Positions 33,630 to 46,700 are shown, numbered from the stretch's first letter. The stretch: DNA of 64,000 nucleotides from Aplectana chamaeleonis (GCA_029168955.1 JAPDOI010000952.1:184009-248008); one strand, 5' to 3'. The notes: generated by a model from the sequence alone, not told the origin. A program made the numbers and translations.

Positions 33630-35147
33630 AACTTTTTCTTTCTTCTAACAACATATGATTTGGTACATACTTTTCTAGGAAGTCATTTGTTTAAAAGCAA
33701 TTTTTTCTGAAAGAATTTGTTTTCAAATTTCATCTGCTGAATTTTTAGCATACCCAGCAATGGAAAAACATTGGAAAACAGCGAAATTTCTAATAGGATT
33801 GCAAACTATGAAATAACTTCTCGGAGAAACGTTCACGCAAGATGGTCATGTACAGGGTAGAATTCAAAGGGCAGCACAAACAACAAGCTACCGATAAAGT
33901 GACCATTCAAGCAAGTATTCGAGACAAAAACAGCTTTCAAGTTTTTACTCGAAACCGAAAATAGGATCGGGGTCCATGGCAACCCCAATGCAGGAAAAAC
34001 AGCTAGAATCAAGCTTTCGATAGTCCTATATGGTCTAAACTTGAATGTAACTTATCCACCACGATTATGTTCTTCCTCGAAGGTCGCCGAGGAAATTGGC
34101 GTTGCGGGTATGCCTTACTAAAGTTTTAGAGCCGTTCAGGACTATTGGTGGCTCGTTTTTTTAGCCAGTAATGTTACAATGGGCCTCGGACATTTCAATT
34201 TCCGTTGAAAACCTGGAAACTGACCGTAGAACGCTCGTTTTTTTTTACTGAATTTGGCGTGTCAGGGTAATTAGCGCTCCTTGGGTGCTCCCTGAATTCC
34301 CCTGGAGCATACCACCCCGGTGGCACCAACTTAGTTACTATTCCTAGCTGTGCGCGAACGTACTCGTTCAATACCATCCAGCTTGAAAAAACCTCTTGTT
34401 CCGATTTGGAATCTAAAGACTAGTGAAGAAAGCTTTAGGGAGTTCCGTGAATGAGAACTTGGCCAGAACATTCTTCCACCGTCTTATAAGCAATGTGGAA
34501 TTGAGACGAAAAAGGACTTAGTCTTGACAAGAAATTACTTATCAAATTCAGATTGTAAAGAGAATGCGACAACGAAAACTCACAGGAGCAATGAAGTCAT
34601 GTGTGAAAGGTACAATCAAGTACGGAATGATATGGGATACAATTCCACCTTGTCCCAGTCAGCTTTCGAAGAGAAAATGCATTCTCGGAAAAGATTAGGA
34701 ACGTCTTTTTGGGACATTATACAGAGAAAAATGACAATATTTTTATGAGGTGCGAATCTGATCCATTCCAGATGATTAATGCGACGATTATCCGGAAATA
34801 CGTTAGAAAACGAAAATGCCCTTCAAGGCAACCCTTTTAAGCGATAGACGTAATTGCAAATGAAATGTACTTTCCTGAACCCTTATCTGGACCTACAACC
34901 TGATTATGCTCTCCAGAACTGTCTAAAAATACTTTGAAAGAGACTATAAGTTTTTTAAAGACTTCGCGGATATTTGCAAAGGTGATGTTTAGAAAAGATT
35001 TTAAAAAATCTAATTTGGCGCAAAACTTATATTCGCGGGAAATTCATGATGCCGAACACTTATTCGGGGCCGGATTATCGAGATTGTGGGGTTTACCGCA
35101 GCGTACGCTAGAACCAACGTCGTACACTTGGGGTTACTTACATAGCG
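33630..35147. other. unassigned DNA, weak family D traces
   Basis: No supportable gene. 35010-35110 shares phrases with family D repeats (GATGCCGAACACTTATTCGG, GGGGTTAC). Confidence 0.35.
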
Positions 35148-35635
35148 TAAAGGCACAGAACACTCCAACAATTACTTTTCAAGTTTCAAGTTTCTCTTGG
35201 AGGGAATCACTCGCCAATTCCAACGGTTTTTCTGGAGTAGTTTAGGGCTCCCCACAAACGGAGCTATGGCTCCTGCAATATGTCTATATTTTAGGGGCAG
35301 AAATTAGGTGAACGAGTTGTTTCAGGTCTGTATTTCTCATAATTCGCAGTCGATGCACGAGATCGAACCAGAATGAAGAGAAAGACCTGCAAGGGAGTGG
35401 AAACTGAAAACACGGTGGAAATTCATATATCCATCGAGCCGCCATTGAGTTCGAAAAACAAGACAAGGGGCGTTGCCGGTGGTGGTGATTGAGGGGTCGG
35501 GCCCGTGGTGGTCGCACATATCTCGCTTGCTTGAAGGATTTAAGATCTCGTTTTTTGACAGTGTTGTACAGGGGGGTCTACTACACAACTACATGAAAAT
35601 CACAAAATTCGTGTCTGAGGGTGTCATGTGCCGTA
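35148..35635. mobile_element. TA-flanked MITE, C family
   Basis: TA-AAGGCACAGAACACTCC to TCTGAGGGTGTCATGTGCCG-TA. It shares interior with 28785-29275 (GGGTCGGGCCCGTGGTGGTC, ATATCTCGCTTG). The 114-codon frame at 35473-35817 runs through its end and is not called. Confidence 0.65.
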
Positions 35636-36404
35636 ATGTAACATGTATAGTCCGAAAATTGACAACTGAAAATCAATTTTGTATTCACCAGCATGAAGAG
35701 ACTGCCCAAAAAACAGCTTGGAGCCGAATCCGATTCTTTGACCTACATAACTACCGTGTACGCACCGTAACCTACCATAATATGTCGAAAATCGGTAAAG
35801 GGACCACAGCTACGTGATTCCTGCACTCAAACGGTATGTACTGTTTGCGTTTTCTATTGACGGTTGGCGCGAACTCGGTGTCATGTGCTATAACATAGGT
35901 GCACCAAGTTCGAGCTAGCCTCAATGAGGAGCGCGAAGTATCATTAGGATCTATGCCGACGTTAGACTGTCCGTTTCCCAAAACGCGAAAAGGCCTAAAA
36001 TGCTGCTTGAAATATGAGCAATCCAGGAGTAAAGATTGAAATTGTATGTGTGCTCACAAGTCCCCAATTCCCTCTCCCCCCCCCCGACCCGAGTATGGCA
36101 TCAGTCCTGACTTTTCCAGCTAAGCCTTTTGGCAAGTTTTCGTTATGAGAGTTTCAGCGGCTCCGGTTGATTTTAACCTGCCCATTCGTCGTCCGCTAGC
36201 AACTTGACTAGCAGAGTCTTTAATTTTGTTACCACTCTTCATTGAAGAGAGCGATAGACCACGTTTATTTCAGGACGTGCAAGCTTCATCCACAGTGAAA
36301 AGAAACGTCATGAGGCAGAGAATAGAGGTGATTGAAGCCTTCCAGAAATCGTCGACTCAAATCAAGAAGTAAAACATCATTAGTAAAGGCGACAGAGACG
36401 AAAC
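35636..36404. other. unassigned DNA with palindromic dispersed motif
   Basis: 35855-35930 contains GTTGGCGCGAACTCGGTGTC and an inverted GGTGCACCAAGTTCGAGC around TATAACATA; a relative is at about 63165-63240. A C run lies near 36081. No gene. Confidence 0.4.
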
Positions 36405-39400
36405 GTTCTAGTCAGGGGTGTGCGGCAATCGCCGTTTGCCGTTTGTCGGCCACTTTTTAGGGTTTGCCATTGCCGTTTGCCGAAATTTTCGTCTATAACG
36501 GCAAAAATTCGGCAAAAATACGTTAAATTAACAGGATTTGCCCCTACAACAGTTTCTGTGTTGGTCAGCGATTCGAAGCTGCTACAAATAATTTATTTAG
36601 GTATTTTCGGCTCATGTATGTAATGTACCAGCTGCGCCAGGCGGCTAACGCCGCCCAGCGCCGCTGGCAAACCGGCTTCGCTGGTTTGGTGGCCGGCTTC
36701 GCCGGCCTCTTCTAGGTAGGCTAACAAAAAGATTCAACAAAAAGTGAGACAACAGTTCTGTTGCTGGAGAAAGGTTCCCCTAGAAAACAATATGATGAGT
36801 CTGGTTTTATTCAAAGCTTCCCTGCTGCGAATGATACCATAGTTTTCCTGACGCTGGTTTGCCGCTGGTGGATAGGCTTCGACAAACGGAAAGCCGACTT
36901 GGCCAGCCTTCCTCCATCAGCAATGTGGAGCATTGGTTTGGCTTCTCCGAACGATAAACCGGTTTTGCCGCCCTCTCTCCTTCCCCCATCAATCTCTGGT
37001 AGCAATCGTTTGACTCCGCCAACCAAAAGACTGGCTTTGTCGCCCTTCCCCATCAAGCGCGCGTAGAATTCGTCTGGCTTCGCCCCACGATAGACCGACT
37101 TTGCCGCCCTCCCCCACCGATCGCGTGTAGCATTCGTATGGCTTCGCCAGCCCGAAAGACCGTTTTTGCCAACCTTTCTCCATCACCACATGTAGGTTTC
37201 GTTTGGCTGCTGCGGACAGTATGTCCGTTTTGCCACCGACTTCCCCCATCAACCAAATGTAGCATTCGTTTGCCTTCGCCCAGCAATGGACCTCCTTGGC
37301 CGGCCTTCCACCATCGAACACGCCACGGGTAGCAATCGTTTGTCTTCGTCAACCGAAAGACTGGCTTGGCCGCCCTTCTTGACAAACCGTGGGTAGAATT
37401 CGTATGGCTTCGTCGAACGATGTGCTGGCTACCTCGGCCTTTCTCCATTACCCACGCGTAGCATTCCTTTGGCTGCTCCTGACCGTAGGCCCGCTTTACC
37501 GCCGCCTTCACCCCACCAACCACATGTAGCACTCGTTTGACTTCTCCCAACGATATACCTCCTTTGCCGGCATCCCCCAACAACCATGGGTAGCATTCGT
37601 TTGCCTTCGCCAACAGAAAGACTGGCCTTGCCGCCCTTCCCGACAAACCGTGGGTAGATATCGTATGGCTTCGTCGAACGGTGTGCTGGCTACCTCGGCC
37701 TTTCTCCATTACCCACGCGTAGCATTCCTTTGGCTGCTCCTGACCGTAGGCCCGCTTTACCGCCGGCCTCTCCACCAACCACATGTAGCATTCGCTTGAC
37801 TTCTCCCAACGATATACCTCCTTTGCCGGCCTCCCCCCAACAACTATGAGTAGCATTCGTTTGCCTTCGCCGACAGAAAGACGGGCCTTGCCGCCCTCCC
37901 CGACAAACCGTGGGTAGAATTCGTATGGCTTCGTCGAACGGTGTGCTGGCTACCTCGGCCTTTCTCCATTACCCACGGGTAGCATTTGTTTCGCTGCTCC
38001 TGACCGGAGGCCCGTTTTGCCTCCGACTTCCCCATCAACCACATGTAGCATTCGTTTGACTTCTCCCAACGATATACCTCCTTTGCCGGCCTCCCCCCCC
38101 AACAACCATGGGTAGCATTCGTTTGCCTTCTCCAACCGAAAGACTGACTTTTCCGCCCTCCCCGACAAACCGTGGGTAGAATTCGTATGGCTTCGTCGAA
38201 CGGTGTGCTGGCTACCTCGGCCTTTCTCCATTACCCACGGGTAGCATTCGTTTCGCTGCTCCTGACCGTAGGCCCGTTTTGCCACCGACTTCCCCCCATC
38301 AACCACATGTAGCATTCGCTTGACTTCGCCCAACGATATACCTCCTTTGCCGGCCTACCCCATCAACCACGCCACGGGTAGCAATCGTTTGTCTTCGCAA
38401 ACCAAGAGACTGGCTTTGTCGCCCTCCCCGACAAACCGTGGGTAGATATCGTATGGCTTCGTCGAACGGTGTGCTGGCTACCTCGGCCTTTCTCCATTAC
38501 CCACGCGTAGCATTCCTTTGGCTGCTCCTGACCGTAGGCCCGCTTTACCGCCGGCCTCTCCCCACCAACCACATGTAGCATTCGCTTGACTTCTCCCAAC
38601 GATATCCCTCCTTTGCCGGCCTCCCCCCAACAACTATGAGTAGCATTCGTTTGCCTTCGCCGACAGAAAGACGGGCCTTGCCGCCCTCCCCGACAACCCG
38701 TGGGTAGAATTCGTATGGCTTCGTCGAACGGGGCGCTGGCTACCTCGGCCTTTCTCCATTTCCCACGGGTAGCATGTGCTTCGCTGCTCCTGACCGTAGG
38801 GCCCGTTTTGCCTCCGACTTCCCCATCAACCACATGTAGCATCTCGTTTGACTTCTCCCAACGATATACCTCCCTTTGCCGGCCTCCCCCAACAACCATG
38901 GGTAGCATTCGTTTGCCTTCTCCAACCGAAAGACTGACTTTTCCGCCCTCCCCGACAAACCGTGGGTAGATATCGTATGGCTTCGTCGAACGGTGTGCTG
39001 GCTACCTCGGCCTTTCTCCATTACCCACGCGTAGCATTCCTTTGGCTGCTCCTGACCGTAGGCCCGCTTTACCGCCGGCCTCTCCCCACCAACCACATGT
39101 AGCATTCGCTTGACTTCTCCCAACGATATACCTCCTTTGCCGGCCTCCCCCCAACAACTATGAGTAGCATTCGTTTGCCTTCGCCGACAGAAAGACGGGC
39201 CTTGCCGCCCTCCCCGACAAACCGTGGGTAGAATTCGTATGGCTTCGTCGAACGGTGTGCTGGCTACCTCGGCCTTTCTCCATTACCCACGGGTAGCATT
39301 TGTTTCGCTGCTCCTGACCGTAGGCCCGTTTTGCCTCCGACTTCCCCCCATCAACCACATGTAGCATTCGTTTGACTTCTCCCAACGATATACCTCCTTT

Positions 39401-40948
39401 GCCGGCCTCCCCCCCCCAACAACCATGGGTAGCATTCGTTTGCCTTCTCCAACCGAAAGACTGACTTTTCCGCCCTCCCCGACAAACCGTGGGTAGAATT
39501 CGTATGGCTTCGTCGAACGGTGTGCTGGCTACCTCGGCCTTTCTCCATTACCCACGGGTAGCATTCGTTTCGCTGCTCCTGACCGTAGGCCCGTTTTGCC
39601 ACCGACTTCCCCCCATCAACCACATGTAGCATTCGCTTGACTTCGCCCAACGATATACCTCCTTTGCCGGCCTACCCCATCAACCACGCCACGGGTAGCA
39701 ATCGTTTGTCTTTGCAAACCAAGAGACTGGCTTTGCCGCCCTCCCCGACAAACCGTGGGTAGATATCGTATGGCTTCGTCGAACGGTGTGCTGGCTACCT
39801 CGGCCTTTCTCCATTACCCACGCGTAGCATTCCTTTGGCTGCTCCTGACCGTAGGCCCGCTTTACCGCCGGCCTCTCCCCACCAACCACATGTAGCATTC
39901 GCTTGACTTCTCCCAACGATATACCTCCTTTGCCGGCCTCCCCCCAACAACTATGAGTAGCATTCGTTTGCCTTCGCCGACAGAAAGACGGGCCTTGCCG
40001 CCCTCCCCGACAAACCGTGGGTAGAATTCGTATGGCTTCGTCGAACGGTGTGCTGGCTACCTCGGCCTTTCTCCATTACCCACGGGTAGCATTTGTTTCG
40101 CTGCTCCTGACCGTAGGCCCGTTTTGCCTCCGACTTCCCCCCATCAACCACATGTAGCATTCGTTTGACTTCTCCCAACGATATACCTCCTTTGCCGGCC
40201 TCCCCCCCCCAACAACCATGGGTAGCATTCGTTTGCCTTCTCCAACCGAAAGACTGACTTTCTGCCCTCCCCGACAAACCGTGGGTAGAATTCGTATGGC
40301 TTCGTCGAACGGTGTGCTGGCTACCTCGGCCTTTCTCCATTACCCACGGGTAGCATTCGTTTCGCTGCTCCTGACCGTAGGCCCGTTTTGCCACCGACTT
40401 CCCCCCATCAACCACATGTAGCATTCGCTTGACTTCGCCCAACGATATACCTCCTTTGCCGGCCTACCCCATCAACCACGCCACGGGTAGCAATCGTTTG
40501 TCTTCGCAAACCAAGAGACTGGCTTTGTCGCCCTCCCCGACAAACCGTGGGTAGATATCGTATGGCTTCGTCGAACGGTGTGCTGGCTACCTCGGCCTTT
40601 CTCCATTACCCACGCGTAGCATTCCTTTGGCTGCTCCTGACCGTAGGCCCGCTTTACCGCCGGCCTCTCCCCACCAACCACATGTAGCATTCGCTTGACT
40701 TCTCCCAACGATATACCTCCTTTGCCGGCCTCCCCCCAACAACTATGAGTAGCATTCGTTTGCCTTCGCCGACAGAAAGACGGGCCTTGCCGCCCTCCCC
40801 GCCAACCCGTGGGTAGAATCCGTCTGGCTTCGTCGACCGGTGTGCTGGCTACCTCGGCCTTTCTCCATTACCCACGGGTAGCATTTGTTTCGCTGCTCCT
40901 GACCGTAGGCCCGTTTTGCCTCCGACTTCCCCCCATCAACCACATGTA

Positions 40949-42233
40949 TTAGGTCTAGAAGTTAATTTCCGCGTTTTTGTTGTTATTGATATTTTGTAAA
41001 AAATAAAATTATTTTTATATAACGAATTTTATGTTATAATGCTCACTGTATTATCAGCTTTCTATTGATATATAACTTGCTTCACGTACCTTATAAAAAA
41101 GTATTATTTTAGTTTCAGAATATGTCAACTTTTGTGCCGGAAAAACGCCATTTGCGGGAAGCTCTCCTTTTCCTTTTTCATCTCAAGAAGAAAGCCACTG
41201 ACGCGCACCAAATGCTTGCCCAAGCTTACGGGGATGCTGCTCCATCCATAAGAACCTGCCAAGAATGGTTTCAGCGTTTCAAATCGGGTGATTTTGACGT
41301 TAAGGACAAAGATCGACCAGGACAGCCAAAAAAGTTCGAAGACGAAGAACTTCAGGCTTTGTTGGATCAAGATTCGGCTCAAACGCAAGAACAGCTCGCG
41401 GCATCTCTCGGCGTCACCCAAAAGCAATTTCTATTCGATTGAAGGCAATGGGGAAGATTCAAAAGGAAGGAAAATGGATCCCCTATGAGCTCTCAGAACG
41501 CAACAAAGAGCAGAGAAAAACAACTTCACAAATCTTGTTGGACCGATTCCAAAGAAAGTCTTTTTTACACCGCATCATAACTGGCGATGAAAAGTGGGTG
41601 TACTACGACAATCCGAAGCGAAGAAAATCGTGGGTTAGTCCTGGTGAAACAACAACTTCGACCGCAAAACCAAACATCCACGGGAAGAAGGTCTTACTGT
41701 GCATATGGTGGGATCAACGCGGTATACTGTACTATGAACTTCTTCAACCTGGCGAAACAGTTACTGCGAATCGCTATCAACATCAACTAGCGCAATTGCG
41801 GCATGAAATCGAAGCAAAGAGACCAGAATGGGCGAGTCGACACGAAAAAAAGCCATATTGCTTCATGATAACGCTCGACCTCATGTTGCTCGAACGGTAA
41901 AGGATACGCTAAAAGAGTTCAAATGGGAAGTCTTACCGCACCCGCCGTACTCTCCAGACATCGCCCCGTCGGATTATCACCTTTTCCGGTCAATGGCGCA
42001 TGGTCTAGCGGAGCAGCGCTTTCAAGATCGTCAAGATGTCAAAAAATGGCTCGATGAATGGGTGGAGGCCAAACCAGAAAAATTTTATTATGATGGAATC
42101 CATAAGTTACCCAAACTCTGGGAAATGGTTGTTATTAATGACGGAAATTATTTTGAATAAAAAATTTGTTTAAGTATGTCCAGTTTTCAATAGTGTAAAG
42201 CGTAAAAACGCGGAAATTAACTTCTAGACCTAA
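40949..42233 (+). mobile_element. mariner transposon (DD34D) inserted in satellite 2
   Basis: 1285 bp bounded by perfect 30-bp inverted repeats starting TTAGGTCTAGAAGTTAATTT (40949-40978 and 42204-42233), flanked by TA at 40947-40948 and 42234-42235. Removing the element with one TA restores a canonical satellite junction, CACATG-TA-GCATTCG. It encodes a transposase broken by two single-base shifts. Size and termini fit the mariner family; hookworms carry such an element ('bandit'), to which this may belong, but I cannot confirm that without an alignment. Confidence 0.95.
41122..42160 (+). pseudogene. mariner transposase, two frameshifts
   Basis: Would encode a roughly 345-residue cut-and-paste transposase acting on the 30-bp ends. 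The first frame (41122 to about 41423) holds the N-terminal helix-turn-helix region. The second (to about 41845) has WIPYEL and [12 protein letters not shown], with catalytic Asp at 41586-41588. The third (to 42160) has [11 protein letters not shown] (Asp at 41867-41869) and YSPDIAPSDYHLF (Asp at 41972-41974). There are 34 residues between the last two, the DD34D signature. Frame breaks are near the CAAAAGC at 41419-41425 and in the seven-A run at 41845-41851. Otherwise the protein is well preserved, so inactivation was recent or the breaks are sequencing errors. Confidence 0.93.
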
Positions 42234-45200
42234 TAGCATTCGTTTGACTTCTCCCAACGATATACCTCCTTTGCCGGCCTCCAACAACCATGGGTAGCAT
42301 TCGTTTGCCTTCTCCAACCGAAAGACTGACTTTTTCCGCCCTCCCCGACAAACCGTGGGTAGATATCGTATGGCTTCGTCGAACGGTGTGCTGGCTACCT
42401 CGGCCTTTCTCCATTACCCACGGGTAGCATTCTGTTTCGCTGCTCCTGACCGTAGGCCCGTTTTGCCACCGACTTCCCCCCATCAACCACATGTAGCATT
42501 CGCTTGACTTCGCCCAACGATATACCTCCTTTGCCGGCCTACCCCATCAACCACGCCACGGGTAGCAATCGTTTGTCTTCGTCAACCGAAAGACTGGCTT
42601 GGCCGCCCTTCTTGACAAACCGTGGGTAGAAGTCGTATGGCTTCGTCGAACGATGTGCTGGCTACCTCGGCCTTTCTCCATTACCCACGCGTAGCATTCC
42701 TTTGGCTGCTCCTGACCGTAGGCCCGCTTTACCGCCGCCTTCACCCCACCAACCACATGTAGCACTCGTTTGACTTCTCCCAACGATATACCTCCTTTGC
42801 CGGCTTCCCCCAACAACCATGGGTAGCATTCGTTTGCCTTCGCCAACAGAAAGACTGGCCTTGCCGCCCTTCCCGACAAAACGGGTGTAGAATTAGTATG
42901 GCTTCGTCGAACGGTGTGCTGGCTACCTCGGCCTTTCTCCATTACCCACGCGTAGCATTCGCTTGGCTTCGCCAACCGGAAGACTGGCTTTGCCGGCATC
43001 TCCCCCACAAACCGTGTGTAGAATTCGTATGGCTTCATCGCCCAACAATGGACCTCCTTGCCGGCCTACCCCATCAACCACGCCACGGGTAGCAATCGTT
43101 TGTCTTCGCAAACCAAGAGACTGGCTTTGCCGCCCTCCCGGACAAACCGTGGGTAGATATCGTATGGCTTTGTCGAACGGTGTGCTGGCTACCTCGGCCT
43201 TTCTCCATTACCCACGCGTAGCATTCCTTTGGCTGCTCCTCACCGTAGGCCCGCTTTACCGCCGGCTTCTCCCCACCAACCACATGTAGCATTCGCTTGA
43301 CTTCTCCCAACGATATACCTCCTTTGCCGGCCTCCCCCCAACAACTATGAGTAGCATTCGTTTGCCTTCGCCGACAGAAAGACGGGCCTTGCCGCCCTCC
43401 CCGACAAACCGTGGGTAGAATTCGTATGGCTTCGTCGAACGGTGTGCTGGCTACCTCGGCCTTTCTCCATTACCCACGGGTAGCATTTGTTTCGCTGCTC
43501 CTGACCGTAGGCCCGTTTTGCCTCCGACTTCCCCATCAACCACATGTAGCATTCGTTTGACTTCTCCCAACGATATACCTCCTTTGCCGGCCTCCCCCAA
43601 CAACCATGGGTAGCATTCGTTTGCCTTCTCCAACCGAAAGACTGACTTTCCGCCCTCCCCGACAAAACCGTGGGTAGAATTCGTATGGCTTCGTCGAACG
43701 GTGTGCTGGCTACCTCGGCCTTTCTCCATTACCCACGGGTAGCATTCGTTTCGCTGCTCCTGACCGTAGGCCCGTTTTGCCACCGACTTCCCCCCATCAA
43801 CCACATGTAGCATTCGCTTGACTTCGCCCAACGATATACCTCCTTTGCCGGCCTACCCCATCAACCACGCCACGGGTAGCAATCGTTTGTCTTCGCAAAC
43901 CAAGAGACTGGCTTTGTCGCCCTCCCCGACAAACCGTGGGTAGATATCGTATGGCTTCGTCGAACGGTGTGCTGGCTACCTCGGCCTTTCTCCATTACCC
44001 ACGGGTAGCATTCGTTTCGCTGCTCCTGACCGTAGGCCCGTTTTGCCACCGACTTCCCCCATCAACCACATGTAGCATCTCGTTTGACTTCTCCCAACGA
44101 TATACCTCCTTTGCCGGCCTCCCCCAACAACCATGGGTGGCATTCGTTTTCCTTCTCCAACCGAAAGACTGACTTTTCCGCCCTCCCCGACAAACCGTGG
44201 GTAGAATTCGTATGGCTTCGTCGAACGGTGTGCTGGCTACCTCGGCCTTTCTCCATTACCCACGGGTAGCATTCGTTTCGCTGCTCCTGACCGTAGGCCC
44301 GTTTTGCCACCGACTTCCCCCCATCAACCACATGTAGCATTCGTTTGACTTCTCCCAACGATATACCTCCTTTGCCGGCCTCCCCCCCCCCACAACCATG
44401 GGTAGCATTCGTTTGCCTTCTCCAACCGAAAGACTGACTTTTCCGCTCTTCCCGACAAACCGTGTGTAAAATTCGTATGGCTTCGTCGAACGGTGTGCTG
44501 GCTACCTCGGCCTTTCTCCATTACCCACGGGTAGCATTCGTTTCGCTGCTCCGGACCGTAGGCCCGCTTTGCGGCCGGCTTCTCCCCACAAACCACATGT
44601 AGCATTCGTTTGACTTCGCCCAACGATAGACTTTGCCGGCCTTCCCTCATCAACCACGGGTAGCATTCGTTTGGCTTCGCCTACCGGAACACTGGCTTTG
44701 CCCCTCCCCATCATATGTGGCACTCGCTTAGCTTCGCCCAACAATGGACCTCCTTTGCCCCCATCATATGTGGCACTCGTTTAGCTTCGCCCAACAATGG
44801 ACCTCTTTTGCCGGCCTTCCCCCATCAACCACGCCACGGGTAGCAATCGTTTGTCTTCGCCAACAGAAAGACTGGCTTTGCCGCCTTTCCCGACAAAACG
44901 CGTGTAGATTTCGTTTGGCTTCGCCCAACGCTAGACAGACTTTGTTTCTCTCCCCCACCGATCGCGTGTAGTATTCGTACGGCTTCGCCAACCCGAAAGA
45001 CCGCTTTTGCCGACCTTTCTCCATCACCTCACGTAGCTTTCGTTTGGCTGATGCGGACAGTATGCCCGCTTTGCTACCGGCTTCTTCCAATCAACCACAT
45101 GTAGCATTCGTTTGGCTTCGCCCAACAATGGACCTCCCTTGACGACTCTTTCCCCAACAATCACAGGTAGCAATCGTTTGTCTTCGCCAATCGAAAGACT

Positions 45201-45345
45201 GTCTTTGCCACCCTTCCCCACAAACCGCGTGTAGAATTCGCCTGGCTTCGCCGAGCGATAGACCGGCTTTGCCGCCCTCCACAACCGATCGCGTGTAACA
45301 TTCGTAAGGCTTCGCCGAACGAAGGACTGGCTCTGCCAGCCTCCC

Positions 45346-45585
45346 ACGAATAACCATTAACCATAGCATTCTACGTGGGTCCTGCAAATGATCTGCCGCA
45401 ATGAAAGTCCAAACACGCCATACGCAACCACTACATGTACTACAACGATAGGTTGAATGTAAGTTTGAAGGGCGGAATACACAACCACTATGTAGGTTTC
45501 GCAACAATAGGTTGAATCTAGGTTCAAAATGAAGGGCACAATACACAGCACAACAATATATCAAGAATCTTGAGTACCGCCCACT
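45346..45585. other. spacer between satellite 2 and the 115-bp satellite
   Basis: Has two loosely repeated phrases (CACAACCACTATGTAGGTTTCGCAACAATAGG-like, about 45425-45520). No gene. Long minus-strand frames cross it by chance. Confidence 0.45.
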
Positions 45586-46535
45586 TCCAGAAAGTTCTTC
45601 TTCGTTGTCCCTGAGCCCCGCACATATAAGTTCCGAATCAGCAGTCCCGCGCACCTTTCGTGTCGTTGACCCGAAGCCCCGCAAACTTTTACAAAGTACA
45701 TCTTAGTTTTCTCTGAGTCCCGCATATGTTGTACTTGTCGATTCCGGAGTCCCGCGCAGTTTCCGTGCCGATTTACGCGATGAACCTGAAAGACCGCCCC
45801 CTTTTATAAAGTACTTCTTGGTTGTCCCTTAGCCCCGCACATGTTGTAAGTGTAGATTCCGGAGTCCCGCGCAGTTTCCGTGCCGATTTACGCGATGGAC
45901 ACAAAGCCCCGCCCACTTTTACAAAGTAATTCTTGGTTGTCTCTGGGCCCCGCACATGTTGTACGCGTCGATTCCGGAATCCCGCGCACTTTCGGCGTCG
46001 TTTTACGCAATGAACCCGAAGCTCCGCCCACTTTTACAAACTACTTTTTGGTTTTCCCTGAGCCCCGCATATGTTGTACGCGTCGATTCCGCAGTCCAGT
46101 GCACTTTCCGGGTCGTTTTACGCAATGAACCCGAAGCTCAGCCCATTTTTACAAAGTACTTTTTGGTTTTCCCTGAGCCCCGCATATGTTGTACGCGTCG
46201 ATTCCGCAGTTCAGCGCACTTTCCGGGTCGTTTTACGCAATGAACCCGAAGCTCCCCCCACTTTTACAAAATACTTTTTGGTTTTCCCTGAGCCCCGCAT
46301 ATGTTGTACGCGTCGATTCCGCAGTCCAGCGCACTCTCCGGGTCGTTTTACGCAATGAACCCGAAGCTCCCCCCACTTTTACAAAATACTTTTTGGTTTT
46401 CCCTGAGCCCCGCATATGTTGTACGCGTCGATTCCGAGTCCCGCGCAGTTTCCGGGACGTTTTAGCGATGGATCCGAAGCCCCGCCCACTTTTACGAAGT
46501 ACTCCTTAATTGTCCCTTAGCTCCGCACACATTCT
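45586..46535. repeat. 115-bp satellite, about 8 units
   Basis: Units begin near 45613, 45718, 45834, 45949, 46062, 46178, 46293 and 46408, keyed by GCCCCGCATATGTTGTACGC, GTCGATTCCG, GTTTTACGCAATGAACCCGA and CTTTTACAAAGTACTTTTTG. The period is 105-116, mostly 115. Homology increases from left to right. 115 is not divisible by three, so the three similar ~95-codon frames starting at 45956, 46071 and 46186 are artefacts of the repeat. Confidence 0.9.
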
Positions 46536-46549
46536 ACGCGTCGATTCAA

Positions 46550-46700
46550 CAGCTACGATGGTCCCACCATGATCCGTTACTAACAAAGTTTAAAGGACCT
46601 AATAGGCAACATTTAGGATGGTCCCACCACGATCAGTATCGATCAAAGTTTAAAGGACTCAAAATGCAACAGCCAGGGTGGTCCCACCACGACCTCAATG
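46550..46700. repeat. 60-bp direct repeat, about 2.4 units
   Basis: GATGGTCCCACCA recurs at 46557 and 46617, and as GGTGGTCCCACCA near 46677, with CAAAGTTTAAAGGAC inside each unit. Confidence 0.75.

Larger units (their letters stand above)
36640..45345 (-). repeat. higher-order satellite array, 66/264/792-bp periods (satellite 2)
   Basis: Monomers of about 66 bp carry (A/G)TAGCATTCGTTTG or GTAGAATTCGTATGGCTTCG. Four make a ~264-bp block, marked by GTGTGCTGGCTACCTCGGCC at 37681, 37941, 38203, 38469, 38731, 38993, 39255, 39520, 39786, 40048, 40312, 40578 and 40840. Three blocks make a ~792-bp unit: equivalent points fall at 39255/40048, 39520/40312 and 39786/40578. One block per unit has GATATC and two have GAATTC at the same site. 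The centre (37.4-44.5 kb) is homogeneous and the edges (36.64-37.38, 44.56-45.34 kb) are diverged monomers. The minus strand stays open over long stretches, but identical modules with scattered frameshifts argue for satellite, not genes. Confidence 0.95.

Noticed and set aside
41125..41427. 100-codon minus-strand frame opposite the mariner transposase
   Set aside because: Shadow of the transposase coding strand, which has clear family motifs.
37053..44744. Many long minus-strand open frames with repeated motifs such as NECYPWLLGEA and HTNSTHGLSGRA
   Set aside because: They arise from near-identical satellite modules. Units contain 1-base indels, frames change from block to block, and there is no start, splice or domain evidence.
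45956..46509. Four similar ~95-107-codon frames spaced 115 bp apart
   Set aside because: Same sequence of a 115-bp satellite read in shifted frames, not a gene family.
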